A stretch of 64,000 bases of DNA from positions 1,240,001 through 1,304,000 of the forward strand of contig CP087208.1 of NCBI GenBank assembly GCA_020912385.1, read 5' to 3'. How positions within the stretch are numbered: position 1 is the stretch's first letter; every line of letters starts with the position of its first letter. The notes below the pieces were generated by a model, which ran no database searches, was not told where the DNA came from, and worked only from the letters and a program-made list of their open reading frames with translations. Positions 11,718 to 22,562 of the stretch are shown here, in pieces. Both the position numbers and the translations under genes were made by a program. Origin of the DNA: Neofusicoccum parvum. Its lineage: Eukaryota > Ascomycota > Dothideomycetes > Botryosphaeriales > Botryosphaeriaceae.

Positions 11718-13448
11718 ATGACCAAGAGCCGAACCGAGACCATTGGATCCATGGAGATGACCGAAAGCCCCGTCGATATGCGGCGGAACACGTTGCGTGG
11801 CGAGGCTACGGCTACGAGGCTTGAAGCAACCAAAAAGCTTGGAAGGCTACAGACGGCGTTGGATGGCAACTTCAAGTCCCTGACAGAGCTTGAGAAGCTG
11901 CAGGTCGCGTTCAATGAGAACTTCAAATCCCACACGGAGCCTGTGAAACATGACGTCACATCAGTACTTATGTTGTCATGGGAGAAAGAAGGGAGTGATA
12001 TGGACGTGTCCGATGAGGTATGCATGCGTCGCAGTGAGGAACCGCCTTCCCATTTGCTGATTGAATTATCGGTATAGATTGCAACACTCGCGCGCGTGTT
12101 CAACGAAGATTACCATTTTATTGTTGAACAAAAACAGTTGAAGGAGGACAAGAATACACAACTCCAACTCAACGTTGCACTTTCGACTTTCATGATGGAT
12201 TACAATGATCCACATAATCTCTGCATCATATATTACGCTGGGCATGGATTTACCAAAGACAGCTTGGGGGAGCTCTACCTCACAAAGTAAAGTTCGCTGT
12301 GGTAATACAAAAGATTCAGGCACTGACGTCCCTGCAGTAGCTCAACCCTAGACTCCCGCAAACCCAGCCGACGCATGCGCAACGAGATTGCATGGCACCG
12401 CGCCGAGGATAACATCCGAAACACCCTCGCCGACGTCCTCGTCATTTTCGACTGCTGCTACGCCGGCGCTCTCCAAGATTTCCGCTCTTCAGGGCACAGT
12501 TTCGAGTTCCTCGGTGCCTGCGGCCGAGATCAGTTGACTCCTGGCCCGGGCAAACAGTCCTTCACCTCCGCGCTCATCTGGGCGCTCCGAGACTCGGAGC
12601 TCAGAGGCAAGGACGGGTTTGACTCCGCTGAGCTGCGGAAGACGCTCATGTCCGCGCCGGATTTCCGTTCCGGAGAGCATTACCGCAGTCAGACGCCCAT
12701 GCTGTTCCACCGCCAGCGCCCGAACGAGGATCATGTTTGGGTCGCACCGACCAAGCAACCAGGAGAGGATGTCCCGGTTTCTCCGAACAAGCCATTGCCA
12801 CATTATCGGGAAAATGGACCTATGGAGTACCTGGACTTGCGCTTCCGCTTCAGCAAAGAACAAACTGAGGCTCAAGTGGAAGAATTGGCCAAGGCGCTCA
12901 GTCAATTCGTGCGGCAGTATAGGAGCGACATGGGAATGCGGAGTGTTGACCTAAGAGATCACGTTACGGTTTCCAATATGGTGAGAGACGTGGCGCGCTT
13001 CTGGAAACATTCTGTAGCGTCTGTGAGAGCTGAGAGACTGAAGTACGACGTAGATGGTGGTGTTGTGGCGAGCTCTGATGCCGGGGCTGGTCTCGTCGAC
13101 CCAGATATGGTCCATCCCGTTTCCAATACAGATAACGGATCATTGACGAGGAGAGAGAGCGTAGTTGATGTTGACGACAAGCAGGTCCAGAGTTTGGGGG
13201 AGGAGGTTCAGAAACTGAAACAGCGCGTGGAACATGGGGATGACAAGCCAAGGTTCACGGCACGGCGAGTCGCTGCAATTTCAGTGAAAGCTTTCTTTGC
13301 TGGGATTCTACTCTCTCTGTTCTTTTGGCACCAGTTCTTCCTTATGCCATACACGCGGATAATTGAGCTATGGGAAGCTTGGGTGCGAGATGGTCTCCCA
13401 GCAAGCGGCCGCTCTCTGATGTTGGGCGAGAATAGTTCCTGTTGTTAG
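11718..13448 (+). CDS. Caspase-like (peptidase C14) protein with C-terminal membrane anchor
   Basis: Three exons, 11718-12017, 12078-12286 and 12338-13448, sum to 1620 nt (539 aa). The p20-like core shows both catalytic signatures: the His in YYAGHG (His156) and the Cys in FDCCYAG (Cys210). Between them a dipeptide NS replaces the usual linker, and CGRDQLTPG, F(T)SALIWAL and the hydrophobic strands around them match clan CD proteases. The N-terminal 100 residues are predicted mostly helical. After the protease domain (to about 330) there is a charged linker with a short coiled coil, then one hydrophobic helix (about 481-505, SVKAFFAGILLSLFFWHQFF) and a short tail ending SSCC, which could be lipidated. 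Fungal caspase-like proteins act in cell death and non-self responses; substrate and trigger here are unknown. Confidence 0.82.
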
Positions 13449-14138
13449 CTACCGCAATTTGGAACAACAAAGCAGTGCAGATGCACTTACATTGTATTTT
13501 CTTCTTGAGACCTCGAGACTCCTCTCAAACTCTTTCCAAATTTTGACTGTTTAATCTGCTAACAATAAGCTAATAATACTTTGACTCGTTGTGTGCTCTT
13601 TCAGGAAAGTATTAAATGAGAAAAGAAAAGGGTCTCAGCGAAAGATTTTCTAATAAATGCATCAAGCGAGGTAAATAGGTCTCACAGCGAGCAAGCATGT
13701 GCTCTGCCACCGCTAGCGTCCTTCATGCATGTTTTGAACTTAGATACAGACACCGGTGAGGATATGCATATGCATTTGCAGGGAGCTGTATCAAAAAAAC
13801 AGCCTCCGGTGAAAGGGTTGCGTCACAGGCGCAAATCTAAGCATCTATGTGGTGGAATCAGCCTTGTAATCTCGGCTCAGCAACAAGGCAGATAGCTACG
13901 CTGACTGCTTCCAAGAATTCCCGCATATGAGAGGTAGGGTTTGATTGGTGCCAAGGAGGACGATGGTGGTTGCACACATTACGTGAAAGGATGGCGAGGC
14001 GGACACAGATAAGGGACGAAGGCCGCAGTAGGTTTACAGCATGTAGGTCATCCTTCGCCTTGCGGATCAACTTGCGACAAGAATCACTTTGTGAGAAATA
14101 CTGATCTCCAGAGCATAAGGAACTTTGTTATTGTCGCC
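13449..14138. other. Intergenic region
   Basis: 690 bp between the caspase-like gene and the next same-strand gene. The 5' part is AT-rich (3' untranslated region likely). No coding frame is supported. Confidence 0.5.
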
Positions 14139-16598
14139 ATGCCACCTACTCCACCCCCAGACGAGCCTTCCTCAAACGCACTCGTACGGAACAATGGAGG
14201 GTCACCTTTCCAGACCACACTCGACGTCACGAATGCGGGGCAAGTAATCTTCAACATATCGTGGGCGATGATGAGCAATTTAGCCAAGAATAGAATTGAC
14301 ACACAGGCCTACACTGTTGCTCTTGCCGTTGGAAACCTGTTGAACTGGCACGAGAAAGGACGAGAGCGCCTGAAACATGCCTTGTCAGACTCTGAAAACG
14401 GCCTTGTCAATTCGGTCAATCTGCTCCTGAAGTTTGGCATCAATGCAGCGGGATTTTCCAAGCAATTATTACAGACTGATGATGGGCAGTGCTTTGCGGC
14501 ACTGTGCGCCTCTCTCTGTGAGTGCTATTCCGTGGATTGGACAGCGAAAATAATGCTTCAGTTGATCAAGAAGATCATTGATGAGAACCAGGATCACCAA
14601 GTATTAAGTCAAATGCACCTTCCGTCTTTGCAAGCTATCACTGCTTTGGTTGAGAGATTCTGTGGGCTCTTCGCTACATCCGGCTTCGGGGTTATGGTGG
14701 AGGAATACATGTCTCATGATGGCCACGGCATGGTGACTGGACTATGCCGCGCCAGGTCAGCCCACAGCAGAACCCCCAAATCACGTGGAATCGCAAGTCC
14801 AAAGCACATAGCCGACGCCTTGTACGAGGTCTTCCAGCTGTCCAGAGACAAGTCAAGGAAAGTCCAATTCGTCGGTGGCGCGGATGCAGTGGCTGTGGCT
14901 GCGGTAGGGGTTTGGCTCGTCGATTTGCCCACCTCGTTCTACAGGGCCGGGAATGATCATCCAAATATGGTCGCATCCACGGATCACAACCCTGATCTTG
15001 ATCCTCGAGTGGTTGTACTCTTCTCAGAGAATGCAACAGACAGTACAGCACTTGTCCAGGGCCGATTAGTTTACCTTCCGCCTTTCGCCGAGATCGTTAG
15101 GAACAAGTCGCTCAACCCAGCACACAGAGTCTCAGGCAGATTATACTGGCACAACGCTCTTTCAGTAACATTCGGGGACAGCTTTAAAAGGTTGATCAAG
15201 ATGGGATCAAACTTTGGACCTGCTCTTGGAAGCGCAGCACGTGTCTTTCAGGCCTTCGTTGATGGGGACGAAAACGTACCAGATGAATGGCGCGCTGCGT
15301 GCCAAACGTACTACAAGGATAGCTCTGGGCTGGACTACGTTATTTTTGCTCTCCAGACCTTCCAAGAGCTTCGAACCCCCATCATGGAGTCTACAGCGCG
15401 AGAATTCGCACGCAAGAGAACTTATATTGAGGCAGAACGCGAGTTAGAAAGCTCAATGTTCGCAATCGCCGATTTTTGTAGCTGCAAATATTGCTGCTTC
15501 AATGGAAAGCCTACACCGAAGCGCAATGCAGCCGCGGCAACCAACAATACCGAACCAGTGGGGAGCTATTGCCTTGTTGCGTTGTCCAATACCATCATCA
15601 GACTCATCCGAGTCTTATCGGGGATCGACTTCCCGAACAAGCGACTATTCCTGAATAGATCCGGTCTCGAATGCTTCTACAATCAGCAGCACGACCGCCT
15701 GATGATTCAACGCAAAGGCGCCCGAGATACGGCAAAGGACAATTTGTTCATATACCGCGTGGTGGAACACGTGAAAGTCGACAAAGCGGCGCCGGAGTAT
15801 TCGCCACTCTGCGTTGCTAATACGCTTTTCTCCGGACATCAGCTGGACAAGGACATTCAATTGAACACCTCTGCCTTCGCTGCTCAAGGAATCTGCAGTT
15901 TTTTCAGTATACTTCAACGTAGAGAACCCCGTGAAGCGTCTGCCATATCAAGAGTTTGCGTCATTCCGGGGAGCATCGAGTATCGAGGTCAGACTTATGC
16001 TGGCATCGGCGACTTGGGATCTTACCAGTATCGGGACACTTCTCCCTTGAGATACCCTCCCAGGCCAGCGTACTGTGTTTCCGAAAAGGTCAGGAAACAT
16101 ACACAAATCTGTCTCGGCGGTGAGTTGCATCTGGTCATAGATGAACAGCTTGTTGATCAGAGAAACCCTTGGCTGGAAGTGGGGTTCGAGTTGCTCGGAC
16201 AAGAGGGGATGATCTCTCTTCTTGGCCCAGCAAAGATCGTGGAGAACACCAGCAAAGGGACAGGGGTAGTCTCTTGTCGTCGGTCTTCTCGATGCGACGA
16301 TAACAGGGACCTTGCCGATGCCATTGCGGAGGCTTTACCGCTGTCCTCTCCCGAGGAGTCCTGGGTTGAACTCGGGTACGGGAGATCCACAGTATTTGTT
16401 TTCCGAGGCGATACACCCACAGCCTTCATCGTCGCTCAGGGATGTTGGCAGCCATTGTTCCTGACTGGTCAAGATTGCGTCGCGTGTGCCATCAGAACCG
16501 GTGTTAGTCAGTCATGGCCAAACTTCGCGGTTGTGTGCTCATCAGAGTCCTTTACAAAGGCAAGTCGATTTTTCCAGTCAGTCGTTTCTGTGAGCTAA
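14139..16598 (+). CDS. Large unrecognised fungal protein (819 aa)
   Basis: One uninterrupted frame. The first ATG is at 14139 (MPPTPPPDEPSSN); the frame is open upstream but only to a GTG. The protein starts with a proline-rich stretch, then long alternating helical segments (around LVNSVNLLLKFGINAAGF and VDWTAKIMLQLIKKIIDEN). A Cys pair sits mid-protein (SCKYCCFNG), and the second half holds a motif I associate with hypothetical proteins of filamentous fungi (FPNKRLFLNRSGLECFYNQQ). There is no signal peptide, transmembrane helix or catalytic motif I can name. The C-terminus (CVACAIRTGVSQSW onward) may be altered by an unrecognised small intron. It sits downstream of the caspase-like gene on the same strand, which is suggestive but not evidence of joint action. 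Confidence 0.7.
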   Translation: MPPTPPPDEPSSNALVRNNGGSPFQTTLDVTNAGQVIFNISWAMMSNLAKNRIDTQAYTVALAVGNLLNWHEKGRERLKHALSDSENGLVNSVNLLLKFGINAAGFSKQLLQTDDGQCFAALCASLCECYSVDWTAKIMLQLIKKIIDENQDHQVLSQMHLPSLQAITALVERFCGLFATSGFGVMVEEYMSHDGHGMVTGLCRARSAHSRTPKSRGIASPKHIADALYEVFQLSRDKSRKVQFVGGADAVAVAAVGVWLVDLPTSFYRAGNDHPNMVASTDHNPDLDPRVVVLFSENATDSTALVQGRLVYLPPFAEIVRNKSLNPAHRVSGRLYWHNALSVTFGDSFKRLIKMGSNFGPALGSAARVFQAFVDGDENVPDEWRAACQTYYKDSSGLDYVIFALQTFQELRTPIMESTAREFARKRTYIEAERELESSMFAIADFCSCKYCCFNGKPTPKRNAAAATNNTEPVGSYCLVALSNTIIRLIRVLSGIDFPNKRLFLNRSGLECFYNQQHDRLMIQRKGARDTAKDNLFIYRVVEHVKVDKAAPEYSPLCVANTLFSGHQLDKDIQLNTSAFAAQGICSFFSILQRREPREASAISRVCVIPGSIEYRGQTYAGIGDLGSYQYRDTSPLRYPPRPAYCVSEKVRKHTQICLGGELHLVIDEQLVDQRNPWLEVGFELLGQEGMISLLGPAKIVENTSKGTGVVSCRRSSRCDDNRDLADAIAEALPLSSPEESWVELGYGRSTVFVFRGDTPTAFIVAQGCWQPLFLTGQDCVACAIRTGVSQSWPNFAVVCSSESFTKASRFFQSVVSVS

Positions 16599-17332
16599 TT
16601 ATACATAGAGGGCAAACTCCGCACGAATGCTGTTGGCAGAGACAGCATAACGATGAATTGTGGTCTATTGGGGTAAATATCTCTGAGGATGAATGTTAGC
16701 TTTTCGCCTCGTCTTCATAGACTTCGAAGCCGTGATGCAAGTCGCTGCTTGTGGAGTATGTTGTTCTTTTTAGCACCATTCTCAGAAACTAACGCAATGT
16801 GAACGACTTTTGCACCACTGCATGGTGACTTTTTGGCTGCGTACACTCTTTCTACAGGCCTTTCATCCCATAGCGGGACCTTCGGAGTGGACTCCGAGAT
16901 AGAGTTCGATGCTCTTGAAATTCATCTTCCACGTAGCCTGAAAGTGAGTCTATAGAACAAGAAGAAAAGGAAATAGGCCAGCGTACCTCATCATGGGTGA
17001 TCAGGTAGGAGCATCGCGATCTCCGGAGTCTAGACTCCCACCCTGAGCTCATAACATGATTCGTACTTACTACATTCGACCACTGCCCCAGACCGGTCGC
17101 CCCAGAAATGGACCCGCAAAGCCCCCAAATAGGAACTGTGGTGGATCGCGTACCGGCTGATCCGTGCTCGAATCGGGGCTCTATTCGCTCGCTTCGCTTC
17201 CACGGCACCTCTCTCCACTGAGACAGGGTGAGGTGAAAGGAGTGGTATTTGCCCCCTTATAAACCCCATCTCTATCCGAAAATGCCTGATAGAAGCATCA
17301 TTGTATACCTTCCTAGCCTGCAACTCGCCGCC
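16599..17332. other. Intergenic region
   Basis: About 730 bp with frames on both strands but no domain or convincing exon. Probable 3' region of the large protein gene and promoter of the next. Confidence 0.5.
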
Positions 17333-18145
17333 ATGCCTGGATCGCTGAAAAAAGTCATGCAGAAGCTCTGCCTGTGCGGATCGCGCCAAGATGATCCGAG
17401 CGACCAACCACCCCCCCGTATTCCTCTCCCGCAACAACCTTTGCAGCGCGCATCCCGTGCTCCTGGCCCAGATCCTTCAACGGTGATGCGGCCAACTACA
17501 GCCATTCCTCGGCCAAGGACGTCTATTCCACGGCCACCGACGTCCACTCCGGCATTGGAGACTGCTCCCTCTTCCACGGAAATCCCGGAAAAAGGCCCGG
17601 ATGAGCTGGACCAGGCTCAGGCTCAGGCTCAGGTTCAGGCTCAAGCACCTCCTCCCCCTGCAGAGAATCAGTTCTTTGCGTACATCCCGGACCTCGCGCC
17701 CACCATCCGGATCGTTTCTCAAGGAAGCCCAACGCCGCCATCACCACTCATCATCGACGATCACCCGACATTCGGCTCCGCTCACTCGATTGCCGACTCA
17801 GCATCCATGGACTCCGAGACACGTCCGACGACAGCCGCCTCCTCCAATGCCAACACCCCCATCTCAGCATCCTCGGAGTCCACCCTGGGGTACATTCCGG
17901 ACGACCCACCCGTGAAGCCCGCACCGCTATTCGTGAGGAAGGCGTCAGCAGCGAACGCACTACCAGCAAAGACACCACCCGTGAAGACGCCGCCGATGGG
18001 CCCGCATTCGTTCCAGCGGCCCAAGACCGCGTCCCGCGCGCTGTCGCCGCCGCCTCCGGGCGTGGTCCTGAATCCCACGTACACCACGGCCGAAGGCTGG
18101 ACCTCGTTCGCGTCCGTGGAGCGGCCACAGACACGCGCGTTTTAG
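17333..18145 (+). CDS. Proline/serine-rich low-complexity protein
   Basis: Single exon. I chose the ATG at 17333 because it lies in an excellent context (gccgccATG); the same frame also has an ATG at 17282. The 270-aa product opens with a basic, Cys-containing segment (MPGSLKKVMQKLCLCGSR) that could be membrane-associated. The rest is disordered: PRPRTSIPRPPTSTP-type repeats, a Gln-Ala run (17612-17647) and repeated PPVKTPP motifs. The composition and codon usage look coding, and the frame persists through GC-rich sequence. I recognise no domain and offer no function; a scaffold or signalling adaptor is only a guess from composition. Confidence 0.6.
   Translation: MPGSLKKVMQKLCLCGSRQDDPSDQPPPRIPLPQQPLQRASRAPGPDPSTVMRPTTAIPRPRTSIPRPPTSTPALETAPSSTEIPEKGPDELDQAQAQAQVQAQAPPPPAENQFFAYIPDLAPTIRIVSQGSPTPPSPLIIDDHPTFGSAHSIADSASMDSETRPTTAASSNANTPISASSESTLGYIPDDPPVKPAPLFVRKASAANALPAKTPPVKTPPMGPHSFQRPKTASRALSPPPPGVVLNPTYTTAEGWTSFASVERPQTRAF
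17612..17647 (+). repeat. CAGGCT hexamer microsatellite in coding sequence
   Basis: Six consecutive units of CAGGCT with minor changes (one CAGGTT, one CAAGCA) encode the Gln-Ala run. Length may vary between strains. Confidence 0.8.
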
Positions 18146-19306
18146 CAGCCGCTAAAGCAAGACGCCGCCCCAGCCGCTCCACCACGCATCCCCGTCCGGA
18201 ACGCCCTGCGGCCGCCCAGCTCCACCTCCCCAGCGGGAAAAACACCCAACCCCTGGCTCCTCCGCAGCTCGCTCTTTCCGCTCTCTTGTCTCCTTGCAAA
18301 ACCAGAATTTCCTTGTTGTCTGAGGACGTCCCGCCGCGGCCAGGACCGCCGACGGTGACACCCCAGCCCCCCATGGACGCCTTGGACTTTTCTTTCTCTC
18401 TCTTTTCCGTAGACGCCGTCTACGGAGCAGGCAAAGTCCGAGGCTCAGGGTTGAGTCTTTTTTTTTCCGGGCGCCCACAGTCACGCCACACGGACCTCGG
18501 ACGGCCCGCACCCCCCCTGAGATGTGGATGGTTCATGCATACCGCGCGGGTATGCGGGAGGATGCCGTCCACGGGAGTTAATTTCGAAGGATGGACGTAG
18601 CAGCCGCTACGCTGGATAATTGTACAGCTGCCCCTTGTCGCCGGCGTGCAGCTCATGGGCGCTGTGCACCCTGTTTGGGCAAAGGGGCATGTTGGACGGC
18701 TGGGTCTGGTGTTCTTAGTTTGTAATGATAATTTTAGTGGTGTCCTGGGAGGGACTGGTAGATTGTTCACTGCGGGCAGGAGATAAAAGGAAAGGAGGGG
18801 ATGGGCTTGGGGATACGGGCATGGCGGATGGATTGTCATAAGAACAGGCAACAGCGCTGGCCAAAACAAAATTGTAGATAGAGGTAATGGTCATAAAGAA
18901 ACGAAAAAAATGTAAAAAGGTTTAAAAACATTTGCAGCCAGTCAAAGTCTTCGGTGCTCGAATCTAAGCCGCTCTTGTAGAGCCAGCTCATGGTTGATAT
19001 TTTTATTCGACGTCTCTTAGTCGTCTAATTACTTTTCATCGTCATCCGGCCAAGTCCAGCAAAAACAGACGCTGCCAGATGAGTTTTTCTTCTGTACGAT
19101 ACTCGTTCCGCATTCTCCGCAGGTAAGACACACATGCCGGATGATCCAAATTCCTCCCGCGCCTTGCTTTCAAAGAAACACGTGGCCCCCGCCTAAAACG
19201 CCGATGTAATGCCCCAGACATTTCCATGAGGTATTAGCCGCCTCTTGCCGCCCTGAACGCCCATCCCATTATTCAGATACATATCCACAATTCCCTCCCG
19301 CCCGCT
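18146..19306. other. Intergenic region between convergent genes
   Basis: 1.16 kb between two converging genes, so likely two 3' untranslated regions. Frames present are antisense or GC-driven. A T-rich tract near 18456-18464 could be a 3'-end signal. No gene seen. Confidence 0.5.
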
Positions 19307-20164
19307 TCAATGGAGGTGCAGCTCGTCATCCCTCCGCTCGTCGTCGTCGCTGTCGCTCGCCTCCTCCCAGTTGGCCAGGCGCCGCAGCATGCGGTTCTCG
19401 GCCTTGAGCTCGCGGATCTTGCGCTCGTACCCAAGCCCCGCGTCGGCGCTCTCCTTGAGCGCGTGCCGCGCGTACTGCGCGACGCGGCCCAGCCCCGCCT
19501 GCCACTCCTGGTGCTCCAGACGCAGCTCGAGGTTGGCTTGGCGCTCCTTCTCCAGCAGCGTGTTGTAGTGTGCGTGCAGCGCGACGATGGCGTCGTGCTG
19601 CTGGTGCGCGTACGGGCGGAGTTTCTCGAGGACAAGGGAGAGGCTGGTCTCGTAGTCTTGGAGGAGGGAGCGCAGAGCGGCGTTTTGCGTGTCGAGCGAT
19701 GAGATGGAGGTGTGGGCGGACTGGAGCTGGGCGCGCAGGTTGTTGATCTCGGCGGCTTGCTGACGCGAGGTGGCGGCGGTGAGGTCGCCGTTGACCTGGG
19801 CGATGGTAGGTGATGTCCCTTCTTGGGCAGCGCGAGCCTAGGGAGGGATGTGTTAGCACAGAGGACTTTATCTGCCGAGCTGTGGGGGTCCTGGCACGAT
19901 CGAGAGGGGAAGTACCTGTATCTGCTGTACGCTGTTCATGATGTTGGCCGTCTGGTTGCGATTCTCCTGCAGCACATCGCTGAGCTGCTGGACGACCTGC
20001 CACAGGTGGTTCATGTCGGTCTGGTGGCCGCCGCTCAGCAGGCCGTTGACCAGGTTTGGCATTCCACCAGAGCCATTGGGCTGGTGTTGCGCGCCCGGGG
20101 TGGGAGGGCCACGCTGAAGGGAGTTCGCCATGCCGTTGGGAGAGTCGAGGTACGCGCTATTCAT
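19307..20164 (-). CDS. Conserved coiled-coil protein (core)
   Basis: Two exons, 20164-19916 and 19837-19307 (259 aa from the first in-frame ATG). The sequence runs from a Pro/Asn-rich start into LWQVVQQLSDVLQENRNQT, then a long heptad-rich coiled coil (roughly residues 60-190) and an acidic end (ASDSDDDERRDDELHLH). I recognise it as a conserved ascomycete protein of unknown function. The same frame stays open 5' of the ATG through a Pro-rich stretch to about 20400. A basic/acidic segment with KRKR in that frame (about 20480-20560) is separated only by one stop, which a 51-bp intron would remove. The true N-terminus is therefore probably longer than annotated. Confidence 0.65.
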
Positions 20165-21237
20165 GCTCCTCGACGGGGGGATGCGTGGAGGCGGCGGCGG
20201 TGGCAGTTGCGGGTGCGGAGGAGCTGTCGCTGGCTGCGGCAGTTTGGTCGGCGCTGCTGGCGGAGCTTGCGTAGCGTGCCGTGGACGAATTGGCCGAAGG
20301 CTGACACGGGCAGGTGACGTGGAACTGACGGGGCGTCTGCGGAGCGCGAGACTAGCGGCTGCGCAATAGGGTTCGGTTGGGGCGTCGTCTGCTTCCTGGG
20401 CCGGCGGAGGCGTGGGCGCCGTGGACGGTCAGGCCTGGCTGTCGACGGCGGCGCCAAAGCCGCGCTGCGGTTCGACGGCCTCGGCACGTGGTTTTTCCTC
20501 CTCCGCGCTTTCCTCCGCCCGCGCCGATCGTTTCCGTTTCTGCGGCCATCCCTCCACGCCACCTGTCTGTCTCGGACGCGCCGAACTTTGACGACGTTCT
20601 GCAGCTTTGTGTTAGGTTTTGGGAGTGGGCGCTGTGGGTGAGCCCGGGCCAACCGATGTGTGATGTCTACCGTACTATGCTTATCATCGCGAGTCCTTGC
20701 GGCATCTCACAACAGCCTTTTATGCTTAAGAGCTGGACCCGTGACGGGGTCGTTCTAAGTGACTCGGGATTGAATGTCTGCAGAGAGTGCAGGGATATCG
20801 GGTAGTCTTGGAGGCCTCCAAGTAGCTCTCAGACAGGATCTTCGAATCGACTAACAGACGTGTTACCCTCCGCTTGCCCCTATGCCTATGTCCTAAGTCT
20901 CCCCATCTGTACTGGCTTTTGTTCCATTAGCGAAGTACTTTCAATAGCGGTCACTGGACAGCTTGTATCAACACTTTGTGTGGCATAATTGAACGGACTC
21001 GGATTAGAATTAAATGTGGATAGAACGCAATTGACGTACTTGAGCAGTTTGCTCGCGCATTCTGAAAGAAACGACACTCAGCGAATGTCCTCAGTGCGCT
21101 TTTGAACCGGCTATAAAGACCAAGGGCGCGAAGGAACATCTTCCAGCATTCAGCCGTCCCTTTTATCATCAAGCGCGCCTAGCCCGGGTATCATCTCTCA
21201 AACCGCAACCCCAAAACGCCCTCCCAACCCTCCACCC
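20165..21237. other. Probable N-terminal exons of the coiled-coil gene, then intergenic
   Basis: From about 20165 to 20620 the minus strand likely carries 5' exons of the coiled-coil gene, but I could not fix a start codon. The remaining 600 bp to the Fta4 stop hold no supported gene. Confidence 0.4.
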
Positions 21238-22188
21238 TCACCCATCCAACAGCCCCCTCAACTTCTCTCTCTCCACCCCCTTACTCCGCACCACCCAGCC
21301 GCCCTCCTCCCCCTCCGCCTCCCCGGCCCGACCCCCACCCCTCCCCTCCGCCCACGCCCCCACCCTCGCCGCAACCCGCACCCCCAGCGTCTTCGCGCCC
21401 GCCACCTCCTTCGCCAGCGCCCCGTCCCTCGTCACCAAGTTCGCCTGCACATTCTCGCGCGGCGCCCGCAGCGGCGCCACCGCCGCCCGCAGCCGCCTGT
21501 ACCGCGCCAGCTTCCGCCGCACCGCGTCTCTTCGCGCCGCCAGGGCCTGCAGGCTGCCGATCAGCTCCTCGTATCGCTGGGCGGCGGCGGCGTTGCGGGG
21601 AGGGGTGGCGGAGGCGTCGGCCCAGGTGGGGGGAAGGGCGGCGATGGCGTGGGAGGAGGTGAGGTCGCAGGAGGGGTCGAGGGGGTCTGTTGTTGTTGTT
21701 CGTGTGGCGGTGTCGAGGTCGGAGGAGGGGGCGGGCAGGGAGAGGGGTGGGGCGCCGGCGGCCCAGTAGAGGGCGTCGATTTGTTCGGCGACGTGGCGGA
21801 TGGCGAGGGAGGGGTAGGCGGATTTGTTATGTCGGCGGACGAGGCGGTTTACTAGGGTGCGGGTGTTAGAAATTTGAGTCTGTTTGGAAGAGAGGGTCGG
21901 AGGGAGCAAAGAATGGCTGTAGGGGAAACTGGCCAGAGATCGAAGAGGGAAGACGAATGGTGGAGAGGAGCGGGCTCGGAAGGAGAACACGAAGGACATT
22001 GAGCATCAATAAGGATTCGACATACCTTCTCTGATGACGTCCTTAATCGCGCTTTCCGGAATATCCGCTGCGTTCAGATTCCCGACCCTCCATCTCTCCG
22101 GAACTTGTAGCGGCTGTGACAAGATACGCGTCTGGGTGCGGAGGAAAGCCGACTTGAGGCTGATGACAGTGTTGCTATTTGTCGACAT
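21238..22188 (-). CDS. fta4: Kinetochore Sim4/CCAN complex subunit Fta4
   Basis: Two exons, 22188-22026 and 21851-21238, total 777 nt (258 aa). The N-terminus (LKSAFLRTQTRILSQPL) and the segment starting NKSAYPSLAIRHVAEQIDALY match the Fta4 family: an N-terminal helix that ends in a W-R pair (PERWR), followed by a region predicted to be coiled. Fta4 is a member of the inner kinetochore network that links centromeric chromatin to the outer kinetochore. The last 120 residues are basic and Arg/Ala-rich, with a possible second coiled coil around the ALAARRDAVRRKLARYRRLR segment. The start shares a 374-bp promoter with TOM22, transcribed the opposite way. The intron is unusually long for this window (174 bp). 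Confidence 0.82.
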
Positions 22189-22562
22189 GGCGAATACGAG
22201 CCCCGGGATCGCCGTAAGCTGCGCGACTGAAGACGAAATCCAAGGCGCCGCTCTGTCAGGTTGCTGCGGCAGATGCCAATGTTGTCGCGCGACAGCGGGG
22301 AGACGCGTTCCAAGCAATGACGCACGGGCACCAGTCCCGATCGGCGACAAGCGCGGACCGAGCGCCGACGTCGTCTGGTCTGCCGCGCACGGGCCGCAGA
22401 AAAGTTGGCCGTCGAGCTTGCAGCATCATCGCCGCCCGTCACCGAAGCGCAACCTCCATCCATCAACCAGCCGCACGACATCCCCCACCCGCGCGCCCGA
22501 CCCAACCCTCAATCCCGGCCGTCCTCCCTCCACATCTCTCCCACAACCACAACTCCGCCACA

